A stretch of DNA of 28,374 nt, taken from AA29 sp041481445 (lineage in GTDB: Bacteria > Acidobacteriota > Vicinamibacteria > Fen-336). The stretch lies in NCBI GenBank assembly GCA_041481445.1, contig JBGPBV010000083.1, forward strand, positions 1 through 28,374. Direction: 5' to 3'. Positions 18,488 to 28,374 of this stretch are shown here, one piece after another. The position numbers and the translations under genes are program-made. The notes under the pieces are model-generated. The model had not been told where the DNA came from, ran no database searches, and saw nothing but the letters and a program-made list of their open reading frames with translations. How positions within the stretch are numbered: position 1 is the stretch's first letter; each line of letters opens with the position of its first letter.

Positions 18488-19369
18488 TCAGAGCCGGTCG
18501 ACCAGGAGCAGGGTGCAGAGGGCGAGGAGGTACAGGACCGACGAAAGGAAGAGCGCCCGCGCCGCCGCCGCCGTGCGGCGGATGGCGGAGCTCACGGCCA
18601 TGGCGGTGAAGGCCACGCCGAGGACCACCGCCCCCACGAGGTAGGCGCGGCCGGCCAGGCCGGCAATCGTCGGGACCACGCTCACGAGCAGGAGGGCCAG
18701 GCTGTTGGCGACGGCCTGACGGCCGGTCACGACGCCGTCGGGGTCGAGCACGGGCAGCATGGGCAGCCCGCCGCGCGCGTAGTCCTCGCGGTAGATCCAG
18801 GCGATGGCCAGGAAGTGCGGGATCTGCCACAGGAACAGGATGGCGAACAGGACCACGGCCCCGGGCTCGACCTGCCCGCGGGCGGCCGCCCACCCGATCA
18901 CCGGCGGCAGCGCTCCCGGGAAGGCCCCCACGATCGTGGACAGGGACGTCCGCGTCTTGAGTGGCGTGTAGGCGAACAGGTACGTCGACCAGGTCAAGAG
19001 CGCCACCGCCGCCGCCAGCGCCCCCGTGCCGAAGCGGAGGACGGCCAGGCCGGCCGCGGTCAAGGCCAGGCCGAACGCGACCGCCTCCACCGTGCGCAGT
19101 CGGCCGGCGGGGATCGGGCGGTTCCGCGTGCGCAGCATCAACGCGTCCGTGCGGCGCTCGAGCAGCATGTTGAGCGCGCTCGCCCCCGCCGCCACCAGCG
19201 CGGTGCCGGCCAGGGCGAGGCCGAGGCGGGGCAGGCCCACGGGGCCGCGGGCCCCCATCACGTAACCGACCAGCGCGGTCATGACCACGGTCAGGGTGAT
19301 GCGCGGCTTGGTCAGCTCGAGGTAGTCCGCGAGGGCGGCCCGCCGCGGGACGACGAGGGAGGCGCTCAC
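18488..19369 (-). CDS. ctaB: Protoheme IX farnesyltransferase (heme O synthase)
   Basis: This UbiA-family membrane enzyme adds a farnesyl group to heme B, making heme O, the precursor of heme A. The 293-residue protein has ELTKPRITLTVV at 18-29, then the first prenyl-diphosphate motif N67-M-L-L-E71-R-R-T-D75 with RTRNRP at 80-85. The second motif is YREDYARGGLPMLP at 193-206. E71 stands where many relatives have Asp. About eight or nine hydrophobic helices are present. The GTG at 19369 overlaps the ctaA stop (GTGA), which fixes the start. A longer open frame upstream is a shadow of ctaA. Confidence 0.95.
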   Translation of the reverse strand: MSASLVVPRRAALADYLELTKPRITLTVVMTALVGYVMGARGPVGLPRLGLALAGTALVAAGASALNMLLERRTDALMLRTRNRPIPAGRLRTVEAVAFGLALTAAGLAVLRFGTGALAAAVALLTWSTYLFAYTPLKTRTSLSTIVGAFPGALPPVIGWAAARGQVEPGAVVLFAILFLWQIPHFLAIAWIYREDYARGGLPMLPVLDPDGVVTGRQAVANSLALLLVSVVPTIAGLAGRAYLVGAVVLGVAFTAMAVSSAIRRTAAAARALFLSSVLYLLALCTLLLVDRL

Positions 19370-20283
19370 GAGAGGGCCGGGTCGCCGAGCGGCACCGTCA
19401 CCTCCGGGGAACGGAGCGGGGCGCGCAGGTGGCGCCGCGCGCGCAGGGTCGTGAACCAGCACGTGCCGAGGAGGGCCGCCCCCGTGGCCACGTGCGCGGT
19501 GGTCGGGAGGACGGCCTTGCCGCTCAGGACGGTGAGGGCGCCCAGCGCGATCTGCACGAGCACGAGGCCGAGGGCCAGGCGGGCCGGCGCGGCCAGGCTG
19601 GTCTCGGCCGCGCGCCCGGCGCGGAGGAACAGCCGCAGGACGAGCGCGAGCACGACCAGCGCCCCCGCCCGATGCGCGAGGTGGACGAGGACGGGGGCCT
19701 GGCTCAGCACCTCGAAGGGTGGGACCCACCGGCCGTACATGCGGGGGAAGTCCGGCACGGCCAGGCCGGCCCCGATGTGGCGCATCACGGCGCCGAGCAG
19801 GAGCTGGACGAAGGCGGCCGCGGTGGCCAGCGCGGCCGCGCGCCGCACGCCCGCCCCGTCGTCCCGCGACGGCGTGGCGTCGAGCCACTCGCGCGAGGTC
19901 GCGTAGGCGAGCGCGATGGTGATGCAGAAGAACGCCTGGGCCAGGCAGGCGTGGGTGACGGAGATCGGAGTGGGGAGGAGGAAGAGGACGGTCAGCCCCC
20001 CGAGCACTCCCTGGGCGACCACGGCCAGGAGGGCCCCCCAGGCCAGGCGGCGCACGCCTGCCCGCGGCTCCGCCCGCGCGGTCCACACCGCGAGCACGAG
20101 GGTGAGGACGCCGACCGCGCTCGCCACCATCCGGTGGCCGTGCTCGAAGAAGACGCCGCCCACCATGGGCGGCATGACCATGCCGTAGGAGAGCGGCCAG
20201 TCGGGGACGGAGAGGCCGGAGCCCGTGCTCGTCACCAGCCCGCCCACGAAGACGAGGGCGAGGGTGGCCGCCACCAGGAGCAC
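19366..20283 (-). CDS. ctaA: Heme A synthase
   Basis: This membrane enzyme oxidises the C8 methyl of heme O to a formyl group, giving heme A for the oxidase. The protein is 305 residues from the GTG at 20283. The paired heme-ligand histidines are present: H48 and H50 (EHGHRM), H111 (THACLAQ), H201/H204 (VHLAHRAGA) and H264 (TAHVATGA), with TGSGLSVPDWPLSYG at 20-34. The cysteine pair found in Bacillus-type enzymes is replaced by Ser/Ser in this segment, as in Cys-less classes. The annotated start leaves a short first helix. In-frame upstream codons (PFSPWRHRLS) would give a normal basic N-terminus, so a non-ATG start such as CTG near 20334 is possible. It overlaps ctaB. Confidence 0.95.
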   Translation of the reverse strand: MLLVAATLALVFVGGLVTSTGSGLSVPDWPLSYGMVMPPMVGGVFFEHGHRMVASAVGVLTLVLAVWTARAEPRAGVRRLAWGALLAVVAQGVLGGLTVLFLLPTPISVTHACLAQAFFCITIALAYATSREWLDATPSRDDGAGVRRAAALATAAAFVQLLLGAVMRHIGAGLAVPDFPRMYGRWVPPFEVLSQAPVLVHLAHRAGALVVLALVLRLFLRAGRAAETSLAAPARLALGLVLVQIALGALTVLSGKAVLPTTAHVATGAALLGTCWFTTLRARRHLRAPLRSPEVTVPLGDPALS

Positions 20284-20338
20284 CGAGAGCCGGTGGCGCC
20301 AGGGCGAGAAGGGAGGCCTCTCCGTCGGCGCCAGGGGC

Positions 20339-21127
20339 CTACCCCTTGTACGAGAGGTCCAGCGTGGCCTTCTCGCCGTCCTTGACCGTGAGCTTGCCCG
20401 TCTGGCTCTTCAGCTTCTCGTGGATGGCCTCGACCTCGTACTCGCCGGCGGGCAGGCCCTTGATCTCGTACTTGCCGTCCTCGTCGGTGACCGCGAAGAA
20501 CGGATGGTCGAGGACGGAGATGTACGAGCGCATCCAGGGGTGGACGTCGCAGCCGACCGGGATCATGACTTCCTTCTTGTCGAAGGTCTTGGTCGACTCC
20601 ATGCCCTTGCGCGGCTGCCCGAGGTTGAACTCCTGGTTCACGGTGGGACGCGGGTGGATGTTGTGCAGCGTCTCGTCGTTGTTCTTGATCTTGAGGGGCT
20701 GGCCCACCTGCAGGGCGATGATGTGCGGCTTGTACATGCAGCCCTGCTGGTCGAGCTCCACCGCCTCCGTGGGCGGCGGGTAGGTGCCGGTGATGCCGCT
20801 CTTGACGTAGACGAACACGTCCTTGAGACCGCCGTCCTTGACGTCCACGACCTTGCGCTCGAGGCCGTCCTTGTGCTCCTTCTGGCAGTAGGGATCGGCC
20901 GAGACCTTGATCTTCTCGGCTTCGGGGGCGGTCCCGGCGAAGCTGATCTTCCCGGAGATCGAGGCCGAGCCCTTGGCGGCCCCGCCCGCGGCTCCTCCGG
21001 CGGGGGCGGCCGCCTCCGTGCTGGCGGGCGCGGCGGCGGGAGCTTCCGCCTTCTCGCCGCCACCGCAGGCGACGAAGGCGAAGGGCGCGGCGAGCGCGAT
21101 CACGGCGAGAGGCGTGCGCATGGACAT
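20339..21127 (-). CDS. Lipoprotein with cupredoxin-like site and carboxypeptidase regulatory-like domain
   Basis: This is a 262-residue predicted lipoprotein (residues below count from the GTG at 21130, one residue before the chosen ATG). The signal ends in a FVAC lipobox (C22), followed by a Ala/Gly/Pro-rich linker to about 55. The middle region has TLHNIH (H156), then PVGCDVHPWM (C194, H197, M200), the His...Cys-x2-His-x2-Met pattern of type 1 copper sites, plus C82 and C131. The C-terminus (about 215-262, DEDGKYEIKGLPAGEYEVEA) is a carboxypeptidase regulatory-like beta-sandwich. GAGGAG seven bases before the ATG at 21127 decides the start. It leads ctaA-ctaB, so a periplasmic electron donor or copper carrier for the oxidase is inferred. 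Relatives are often annotated as methylamine utilisation proteins. Confidence 0.82.
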   Translation of the reverse strand: MSMRTPLAVIALAAPFAFVACGGGEKAEAPAAAPASTEAAAPAGGAAGGAAKGSASISGKISFAGTAPEAEKIKVSADPYCQKEHKDGLERKVVDVKDGGLKDVFVYVKSGITGTYPPPTEAVELDQQGCMYKPHIIALQVGQPLKIKNNDETLHNIHPRPTVNQEFNLGQPRKGMESTKTFDKKEVMIPVGCDVHPWMRSYISVLDHPFFAVTDEDGKYEIKGLPAGEYEVEAIHEKLKSQTGKLTVKDGEKATLDLSYKG

Positions 21128-21195
21128 CACTTGGCTCCTCGTGAAGAAGGGTTGTCCGTCGCTCCGGACGGCCGGCGTAGAAGAAAGCCGAGGGT

Positions 21196-21225
21196 ATGTT
21201 GTTCGATGGAATCGCGCGTTGTCAA
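21196..21225 (-). promoter_or_regulatory. Promoter for the copper lipoprotein-ctaA-ctaB genes
   Basis: On the minus strand a perfect TTGACA -35 (21225-21220) overlaps the stop codon of the PQQ-repeat gene. Eighteen bases on is CAACAT (21201-21196), a weak -10 with three of six matches. The transcript would have a leader of about 65 bases before the ATG at 21127. The -35 is persuasive; the -10 is not. Confidence 0.45.
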
Positions 21226-22298
21226 GGACTTGGCGGCACGGCGCCGAGCGCGAGCGCGGCCACCGCGCGCTCCCGCAGGGCCATCACCACGAGGTCGCCC
21301 ACGATGAGGGGCGGAGAGCCGAGCTCGCCCGGCGCCTTGAGGTCGCCTTGCCGGCGCCCCGTCCGGGCGTCGAAGCCGATCAGGAAGGTCTCGCCGGGGC
21401 GGCTCCCGAAGCAGGCCACGAGCACGGCGTCGCCGTAGAGAAGGGGGCCGGAGATCGGGCGCGAGGGCACGGAGGCCCGCCAGGACAGGTGCCCGTTGCC
21501 GCGGTCGAGCGCGTACAGGACGTCCTCGTGGGTGGTGAAGAGGACACGCGGCCCCACGACGATGGGCGGCGCCGCCACGTCGCCGCCGATCTTCCAGCGC
21601 CAGCGGTCGTGTCCCTTGTCGTTCGGATCGAGGGAGACGAAGCGCCGGTCGGTGGTGCCCAGCAGGACGCGGCCGCGGTCGTCCACGACCGGGGGGGCCA
21701 GGAGGGCCTTCGCGGTCGTGAACGTCCAGAGGACGCCGCCGGTGGCGAGGTCGCGGCAACGGAAGCCTCCGTCGGCCTCGCCCACGAACAGCCAGGCCCC
21801 GGAGACGAGCGGGGTGGCGGTGGCCCGGACTTCGGGGACGGACCACCGCGTCTGGCCGGTGCTCGCGTCGAGGAGGGCGAGGCCCTCGCCCGCCACGACC
21901 ACGCCATCCTTATATAAGGCCGGCGGCACGGTTCCCCGCACGCCGGAGGCGGCCTTCCAGCGCGCGGCGCCCGTCCGCGCGTTCACGCCGTAGAGGGTGC
22001 CGTCGGCCTGGCGCACCACGAGCAGGTCCTCGGCCGTCCCCAGGACGCCCGCGCGGTCGTCCAGGCTCCAGCGCACCCTTCCCGTCGCGGCGTCCAGGGC
22101 CTGCACGACGCCGTCGCGGGTGGCCACGAACACCAGGCTGCCCGCCGCCACCAGCGGGCCCTCGGCCACCGCGGGGAGCGGCGTGGTCCAGGCCGGCGCC
22201 ATCGGGAACAGCGGATGCGGCGCGGCGGGGGGCGCGTGATGGCAGGCGGCGAGGGTGGCGAGCGCGGCCAGGAGGAAGGAGTGGCGGAGGGTTCGCAT
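21222..22298 (-). CDS. PQQ-repeat beta-propeller lipoprotein (BamB-like)
   Basis: This is a 358-residue predicted lipoprotein. The signal MRTLRHSFLLAALATLAACHH ends at a LAAC lipobox (C18 or C19). Then come at least six PQQ-type propeller repeats, seen as recurring ALDAATGRVRWSL, GVNARTGAARWKA, LLDASTGQTRWSV, CRDLATGGVLWTF, ALDRGNGHLSWRA and GFDARTGRRQGDL units. No enzyme motif or PQQ-binding catalytic residues are visible, so this is the non-enzymatic class. BamB, an outer membrane assembly factor, is the best-known relative, but PQQ-propeller lipoproteins vary in role. An in-frame extension from 22445 has no support. The ATG at 22298 has no ribosome binding site and lies 12 bases after a TATAGT element. 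It is upstream of the copper lipoprotein, which has its own promoter. Confidence 0.85.
   Translation of the reverse strand: MRTLRHSFLLAALATLAACHHAPPAAPHPLFPMAPAWTTPLPAVAEGPLVAAGSLVFVATRDGVVQALDAATGRVRWSLDDRAGVLGTAEDLLVVRQADGTLYGVNARTGAARWKAASGVRGTVPPALYKDGVVVAGEGLALLDASTGQTRWSVPEVRATATPLVSGAWLFVGEADGGFRCRDLATGGVLWTFTTAKALLAPPVVDDRGRVLLGTTDRRFVSLDPNDKGHDRWRWKIGGDVAAPPIVVGPRVLFTTHEDVLYALDRGNGHLSWRASVPSRPISGPLLYGDAVLVACFGSRPGETFLIGFDARTGRRQGDLKAPGELGSPPLIVGDLVVMALRERAVAALALGAVPPSP
21908..21919. repeat. AT-rich 12-base perfect palindrome inside the PQQ-repeat gene
   Basis: CCTTATATAAGG is a perfect palindrome in otherwise GC-rich coding DNA. On the gene strand it encodes part of ALYKDG and uses the rare leucine codon TTA. 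It could be a protein-binding or cryptic -10 site, or chance. Confidence 0.3.
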
Positions 22299-22310
22299 GC
22301 GGAGCGCGAG

Positions 22311-22316
22311 ACTATA
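22311..22316 (-). promoter_or_regulatory. -10 element of the PQQ-repeat lipoprotein gene
   Basis: TATAGT on the minus strand ends 12 bases before the ATG at 22298. With no ribosome binding site upstream of the ATG, the spacing implies a leader of only about 5 bases, i.e. near-leaderless. No good -35 is seen. Confidence 0.5.
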
Positions 22317-22364
22317 GCATCGCGCGTCGTCCGCATCCGGTCCAGATGGCGCAGGGGCGCGGAG

Positions 22365-22370
22365 TATAAT
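22365..22370 (+). promoter_or_regulatory. -10 element of guaA
   Basis: A perfect TATAAT lies 28 bases before the guaA ATG, giving a leader of about 22 bases. A -35 at 16-18 bases upstream is not recognisable. The 100-base divergent region between the PQQ-repeat gene and guaA thus holds two back-to-back -10 elements. Confidence 0.6.
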
Positions 22371-22398
22371 CCCGGCCTTCGAGAGCCCCCGCCCCCCA

Positions 22399-23930
<1,532 letters not shown>

Positions 23931-23934
<4 letters not shown>

Positions 23935-26900
23935 CGGAGTTCGTCCACCTCCATCTCCACACCGAGTACAGCCTCCTCGACGGGGCGAGCCATATCGACG
24001 AGCTCGTGGACCAGGTCGGGCGCCTTGGGATGAAGGCGGTGGCCGTGACCGACCACGGCAACATGTTCGGGGCGGTGGCCTTCCACGACGCCTGCCTCGA
24101 CAAGGGCATCAAGCCCATCCTCGGCTGCGAGATCTACGTGGCCCCCGGGAGCCGCCACGACAAGTCGGGGTCGGGCATCGAGGAGGCCTACAACCACATG
24201 ACCCTCCTCGCCGAGGACGAGAAGGGCTACCACAACCTGATGAAGCTGGTCTCCATCGGCTACACGGAGGGCTTCTACCACCGGCCCCGCATCGACAAGG
24301 ACGTGCTCGGCGCCCACGCCAAGGGCCTGATCGGCCTGTCCGGCTGCCTCTCCGGCGAGATCGCGCAGAGCATCTCCTCCGGCCAGGAGGCGGCCGCCCT
24401 GCAGCAGATCGGGGTCTTCAGCGACATCTTCGGCAAGGACCGCTTCTTCCTCGAGGTCATGGACCACGGCATCGAGGCCCAGCGGCGCGTGAACCAGGGC
24501 CTCTTCCGCCTGCACGGCCGGACCGGCCTCCCCCTCGTGGCCACCAACGACGCCCACTACCTCCGCAAGGAGGACCACCAGGCCCACGACGTGCTCCTCT
24601 GCATCGGCTCCGGCAAGAAGGTGCACGAGACGGAGCGCCTGCGCTTCGACACCGAGGAGTTCTACGTCAAGAGCCCGGCGGAGATGGCGGCCGTGTTCCC
24701 CGACCACCCGGAGGCGCTCGCGAGCACGGTGGCCATCGCCGAGATGTGCGGCTTCTTCCTCAAGCCGACCGGAGAGCTGCCCGCCTTCGACGTGCCGCCC
24801 GGGTTCACCATCGAGAGCTACTTCGAGAAGGTGACGCGCGACGGGTTCGCGCAGCGGCTCCGCGTGCTGGAGCCGCTCGCCGCCGCCGGCCGCCTGCGCC
24901 ACGGCCTGCCCGACTACGCGACCCGGCTCGACCACGAGATCGGGGTCATCCGGCGGGTCGGGTTCGCCGGCTACTTCCTGATCGTCTGGGACTTCATCCG
25001 CTACGCGCGGGAGAAGGGCGTGCCCGTGGGCCCCGGGCGCGGCTCCGCCGCCGGATCGCTCGTGGCCTACTCGCTCCGCATCACCGACATCGACCCCATC
25101 GAGCACGACCTCATCTTCGAGCGCTTCCTCAACGAGGAGCGCATCTCGCCCCCCGACATCGACATCGACTTCTGCGAGAACCGCCGGGGCGAGGTGATCG
25201 AGTACGTCACCCGAAAGTACGGCCGCGAGAACGTGGCCCAGATCATCACCTTCGGGACGATGAAGGCGAAGGCGGTCGTGCGCGACGTCGGGCGCGTGCT
25301 CGACATGAGCTACGCCGAGGTGGACAAGATCGCGAAGATGATCCCCTTCGACCTGAAGATGACGCTGGACAAGGCCCTGGCGGAGTCGCCCCCGCTGCAG
25401 GACGCCTACCAGAAAGACCCGAGGGTCAAGGAGCTCGTCGACATCTCGCGGCGGCTGGAGGGGACGACCCGCCATGCCTCCACCCATGCCGCCGGGGTGG
25501 TGATCTCGCCGGTGCCCCTGACCGACCTCGTGCCCCTGGCCTCCTTCAAGGGCGGGGCCGAGGGTCTCACCACCCAGTACGACATGAAGGGGGTGGAGCG
25601 CATCGGCCTCCTGAAGATGGACTTCCTGGGGCTGCGCACCCTCACCCTCATCGACAACTGCGTGAAGATGGTCGCGGCGCAGACGGGAGAGCGCATCGAC
25701 ATCGACCTCATCCCGACCGACGATCTCCGGACCTACGAATGGTTCACGGCCGGGCGCACCAGCGGCCTGTTCCAGTTCGAGTCGGACGGGATGCGCGACA
25801 TCCTCAAGCGATTCAAGCCCGACCGCCTGGAGCACCTGACCGCCCTCAACGCGCTCTATCGCCCGGGCCCGATGGCGATGATCGACGACGTCATCAAGCG
25901 CCGGCACGGGCAGACCAAGGTGACCTACGACCATCCGCTCCTGGAGCCGATCCTGTCCGAGACCTACGGGGTCATGGTCTACCAGGAGCAGGTCATGCAG
26001 ATCGCCTCCGCCCTCGCCGGCTACACGATGGGCGAGGCGGACATCCTGCGCAAGGCGATGGGCAAGAAGAAGGCCGACGTGATGGCCACCCAGAAGGACA
26101 AGTTCATCAAGGGCAGCGTGGCGCGCGGGGTGCCCGACAAGAAGGCGATCAAGATCTGGGACCACATGGAGCAGTTCGCGGGGTACGGCTTCAACAAGTC
26201 GCACTCCGCGGCCTACGCCTGGCTGGCCTACCAGACGGGCTACCTGAAGGCCAACTACCCGGCCTACTTCATGGCCGCCCTGCTGACGTCGGAGCGGGCC
26301 AACACCGACAAGATGGTGCAGTACCTCGGGGAGTGCCGGGCCATGGGCATCGAGGTGCTGCCCCCCGACGGCAACGAGTCGCAGATGTTCTTCACGGTCG
26401 TGGGCAAGGACATCCGCTTCGGCCTGGCCGCCATCAAGAACGTCGGCGAAGGCGCGGTCGAGGCCATCCTCGAGGCGCGGGTGAGCGGGGGGCCGTTCAA
26501 GTCGATGTTCGACTTCTGCGAGCGGGTGGACCTGCGGGCGGTGAACCGGCGCGTGGTGGAGAGCTTCATCAAGAGCGGCTCCTTCGACTCCCTGGAGAAG
26601 CGGCGGGCGGCCCTGATGGTGGCCATCGACCGCGCGATGGAAGCGGGCCAGAAGCAGCAGCGCGACCGCGAGCAGGGACAGGCGAGCCTGCTCGGGATGC
26701 TGGGGGGGGCGGAGCCGGGAGGGCCGCGGACGCCGGAGCGCCTCCCGGACGTCGCGGACTGGCCGGAGGGCGAGCGCCTGGCCTACGAGAAGGAATCGCT
26801 CGGCTTCTTCATCACCGGCCACCCGCTCCAGCGCTACCGGGAGGAGGTGGCCCAGTGGGCGAACGCCACCACGGGCGCCCTCGGTACGCTCGGCGAGAAG

Positions 26901-27419
26901 GAAGCGACGGTGGGCGGGATCGTGACCGCGCTGCGCCTGCTCAAGACCAAGAAGGGCGACCGGATGGCGACCTTCGTGCTCGAGGACCTCGAGGGTGGAG
27001 TGGAGGTGCTCGTCTTCCCCGAGGCGTACAAGAAGGTGGCCGGGCGCCTGGCCGACGACCTGATCGTCCTCGTGAAGGGCCGCGCCGAGGCCCTGGACGA
27101 AGGGCGCTTCCGCCTGCTCGCCGCCGACGTGCTGCCCCTGGAGGCGGCCAAGCTCAGCGAGGCGCGCTACGTGACCATCCGCGTGCCGATGGGGAGCTGG
27201 GACAAGGCCAAGGGCGAGCGGCTCCGCGACATTCTCGGCTCCCACAAGGGCGACTGCCCGGTGACGCTGGAGATGGTCCGGCCGGGGGCGTTCGCGGTGG
27301 CGGTGGCCCCCAGCGCCTACTTCCGCGTGCGCCCCGACGAGGTGCTGCGTACCGAGGTCGAGGGGCTCCTTGGCCCGGGTTCGCTCATCCTCGCCCGCAC
27401 GAACGGCGCCACGGCGTAG
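23931..27419 (+). CDS. dnaE: DNA polymerase III subunit alpha (DnaE1)
   Basis: This is the 1162-residue replicative DNA polymerase. The N-terminal PHP domain has H8 and H10 (HLHTEYS), D41-H42 (TDHGNMFG), E67, H89, C139 (LSGCLSG), D207 and H209 (NDAHYL). The active site has GPGRGSAAGSLVAY at 368-381, catalytic D409 and D411 (PDIDIDF) and D564 (KMDFLGL). A helix-hairpin-helix region follows, then a clamp-binding-like QASLL at 917-921. An OB-fold lies near 985-1040 (ATVGGIVTALR). The PHP metal ligands look intact, unlike E. coli. The start at 23931 makes an ATGA overlap with guaA; a much longer open frame upstream is a guaA shadow. accA follows after 9 bases. Confidence 0.98.
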
Positions 27420-27428
27420 AATCCGAGG

Positions 27429-28374
27429 GTGGCCGAGGATTTCGAAGCGCCCTTGCTGGCGCTGCAGAAGCGCATCGAGGAGCTGGCCGCCTTTCCCGCG
27501 GACGCGGCCAAGGAGCAGGAGGCGCGCCGGCTGCGCCAGGAGCTGGCGGATGCGCGCCGCACCGTCTACGCCGCCCTCACCCCCTGGCAGAAGACGCAGG
27601 TCGCGCGCCATCCGGCCCGCCCGTACACCCTCGACTACATCGCGGCCATGTTCACCGAGTTCACCGAGCTCCACGGCGACCGCCGCTTCGGAGACGATCC
27701 CGCCCTCGTCGCCGGCTTCGCGCGCTACAAGGACCGGCCGGTGGCGGTGCTCGGGCACCAGAAGGGCCGCGACACCAAGCAGAAGATCTACCGGAACTTC
27801 GGGATGCCCAAGCCCGAGGGCTATCGCAAGGCCCTGCGCGTCATGCAGCTCGCGGCCAAGTTCGGCCGCCCGGTGGTGACCTTCGTGGACACCCCGGGGG
27901 CCTATCCCGGCCTGGACGCGGAGGAGCGCGGCCAGGCGGAGGCGATCGCCTACAACCTGCGCGAGATGGCGCGCCTGCCCACGCCGGTCGTCGTGAACGT
28001 GACCGGCGAAGGAGGCAGCGGGGGGGCGCTGGCGGTGGCCGTCGGTGACCGCGTGAACATGCTGGAGCACTCGGTGTACTCCGTGATCTCGCCCGAGGGC
28101 TGCGCCTCCATCCTCTGGCGCGACGCCGGGCGGGCGGAGGAGGCGGCCACCGCCATGAAGATCACGGCGCAGGACCTCAAGGGCTTCGGCATCGTGGACG
28201 AGGTCGTGGCGGAGCCGGTGGGCGGCGCGCACGTGGACCCCGAGGCCCTCTTCGCGTCGCTGGACCCCATCCTGGACGCGCAGCTCCGCGAGCTCTCGGC
28301 CCTTCCCGTGGACGCCTTGCTGCAGGGCCGGTACGACAAGTTCCGGCGCATCGGACGTCTGGGCGCGGAGTTCC
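27429..28374 (+). CDS. accA: Acetyl-CoA carboxylase carboxyltransferase subunit alpha (3' end cut by window)
   Basis: AccA, with AccD, transfers the carboxyl group from biotin-BCCP to acetyl-CoA, giving malonyl-CoA for fatty acid synthesis. 315 codons are visible, starting at the GTG at 27429 (reads as VAEDFEAPLLALQKRIEEL). Conserved blocks are YTLDYIAAMFTEFTELHGDR, GHQKGRDTKQKIYRNFGMP, FVDTPGAYPG and the oxyanion-type VTGEGGSGGALA, then SVISPEGCASILWRD and the C-terminal RYDKFRRIG. E. coli AccA has 319 residues, so the window ends very near the true stop. GAGG abuts the GTG, too close to be an ideal ribosome binding site, so the start is slightly uncertain. It follows dnaE closely and is probably in its operon. 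Confidence 0.97.
   Translation, partial: MAEDFEAPLLALQKRIEELAAFPADAAKEQEARRLRQELADARRTVYAALTPWQKTQVARHPARPYTLDYIAAMFTEFTELHGDRRFGDDPALVAGFARYKDRPVAVLGHQKGRDTKQKIYRNFGMPKPEGYRKALRVMQLAAKFGRPVVTFVDTPGAYPGLDAEERGQAEAIAYNLREMARLPTPVVVNVTGEGGSGGALAVAVGDRVNMLEHSVYSVISPEGCASILWRDAGRAEEAATAMKITAQDLKGFGIVDEVVAEPVGGAHVDPEALFASLDPILDAQLRELSALPVDALLQGRYDKFRRIGRLGAEF

Overview
This is a GC-rich (by eye about 70% G+C), densely packed bacterial chromosomal segment. It holds 22 protein-coding genes with few gaps and no tRNA, rRNA, CRISPR, prophage or insertion sequence that I can see. Lipoprotein signals and a periplasm-facing respiratory chain suggest a Gram-negative aerobe. The aa3-type oxidase cluster has two subunit III genes, SCO and DUF420 genes, and a copper-site lipoprotein. 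With the very high GC, this fits a deep-branching soil or subsurface phylum such as Acidobacteriota or Methylomirabilota (Rokubacteria). That placement is inference; no marker in the window settles it.

Layout. Positions 1-3352 (minus strand): pfk followed by mutS, with mutS cut off by the window edge. Positions 3382-6512 (plus): tsaB and rimI (overlapping), a small YdcH-family gene ending at a clear intrinsic terminator, then pssA, an overlapping NUDIX hydrolase gene and a small exported protein gene. Positions 6513-6625: a convergent gap with G/C-tract inverted repeats. Positions 6626-11243 (minus): an NTF2-like exported protein followed by a giant NtrY-type histidine kinase. Positions 11447-12667 (plus): a fold-type I aminotransferase. 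Positions 12676-22298 (minus): a respiratory block read as PQQ-repeat lipoprotein, cupredoxin-like lipoprotein, ctaA, ctaB, coxB, coxA, two coxC-type genes, a subunit IV gene, a small CxxC protein, a SCO protein and a DUF420 protein. Positions 22399-28374 (plus): guaA and dnaE (overlapping by 4 bases), then accA, which runs off the window a few codons from its expected end.

How the genes fit together. ctaB and ctaA make heme O and heme A. coxB, coxA, coxC and the subunit IV gene encode a proton-pumping A1-type heme-copper oxidase. SCO and DUF420 proteins are assembly factors. The copper-site lipoprotein at the head of ctaA-ctaB and the CxxC membrane protein between subunit IV and SCO are the least understood members and the best candidates for undescribed oxidase-related functions. 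The rest is housekeeping: mismatch repair, glycolysis, t6A tRNA modification, S18 acetylation, phospholipid, GMP, DNA and malonyl-CoA synthesis.

Regulation visible in sequence. TATA(A/G/C)T-type -10 elements stand out against the GC-rich background upstream of pfk/tsaB, the aminotransferase gene, the PQQ-repeat lipoprotein gene and guaA, usually without a recognisable -35. Some lie so close to the start codon that leaderless transcripts are likely. Fuller -35/-10 pairs precede the cox genes and the copper lipoprotein gene, the latter with a consensus TTGACA.
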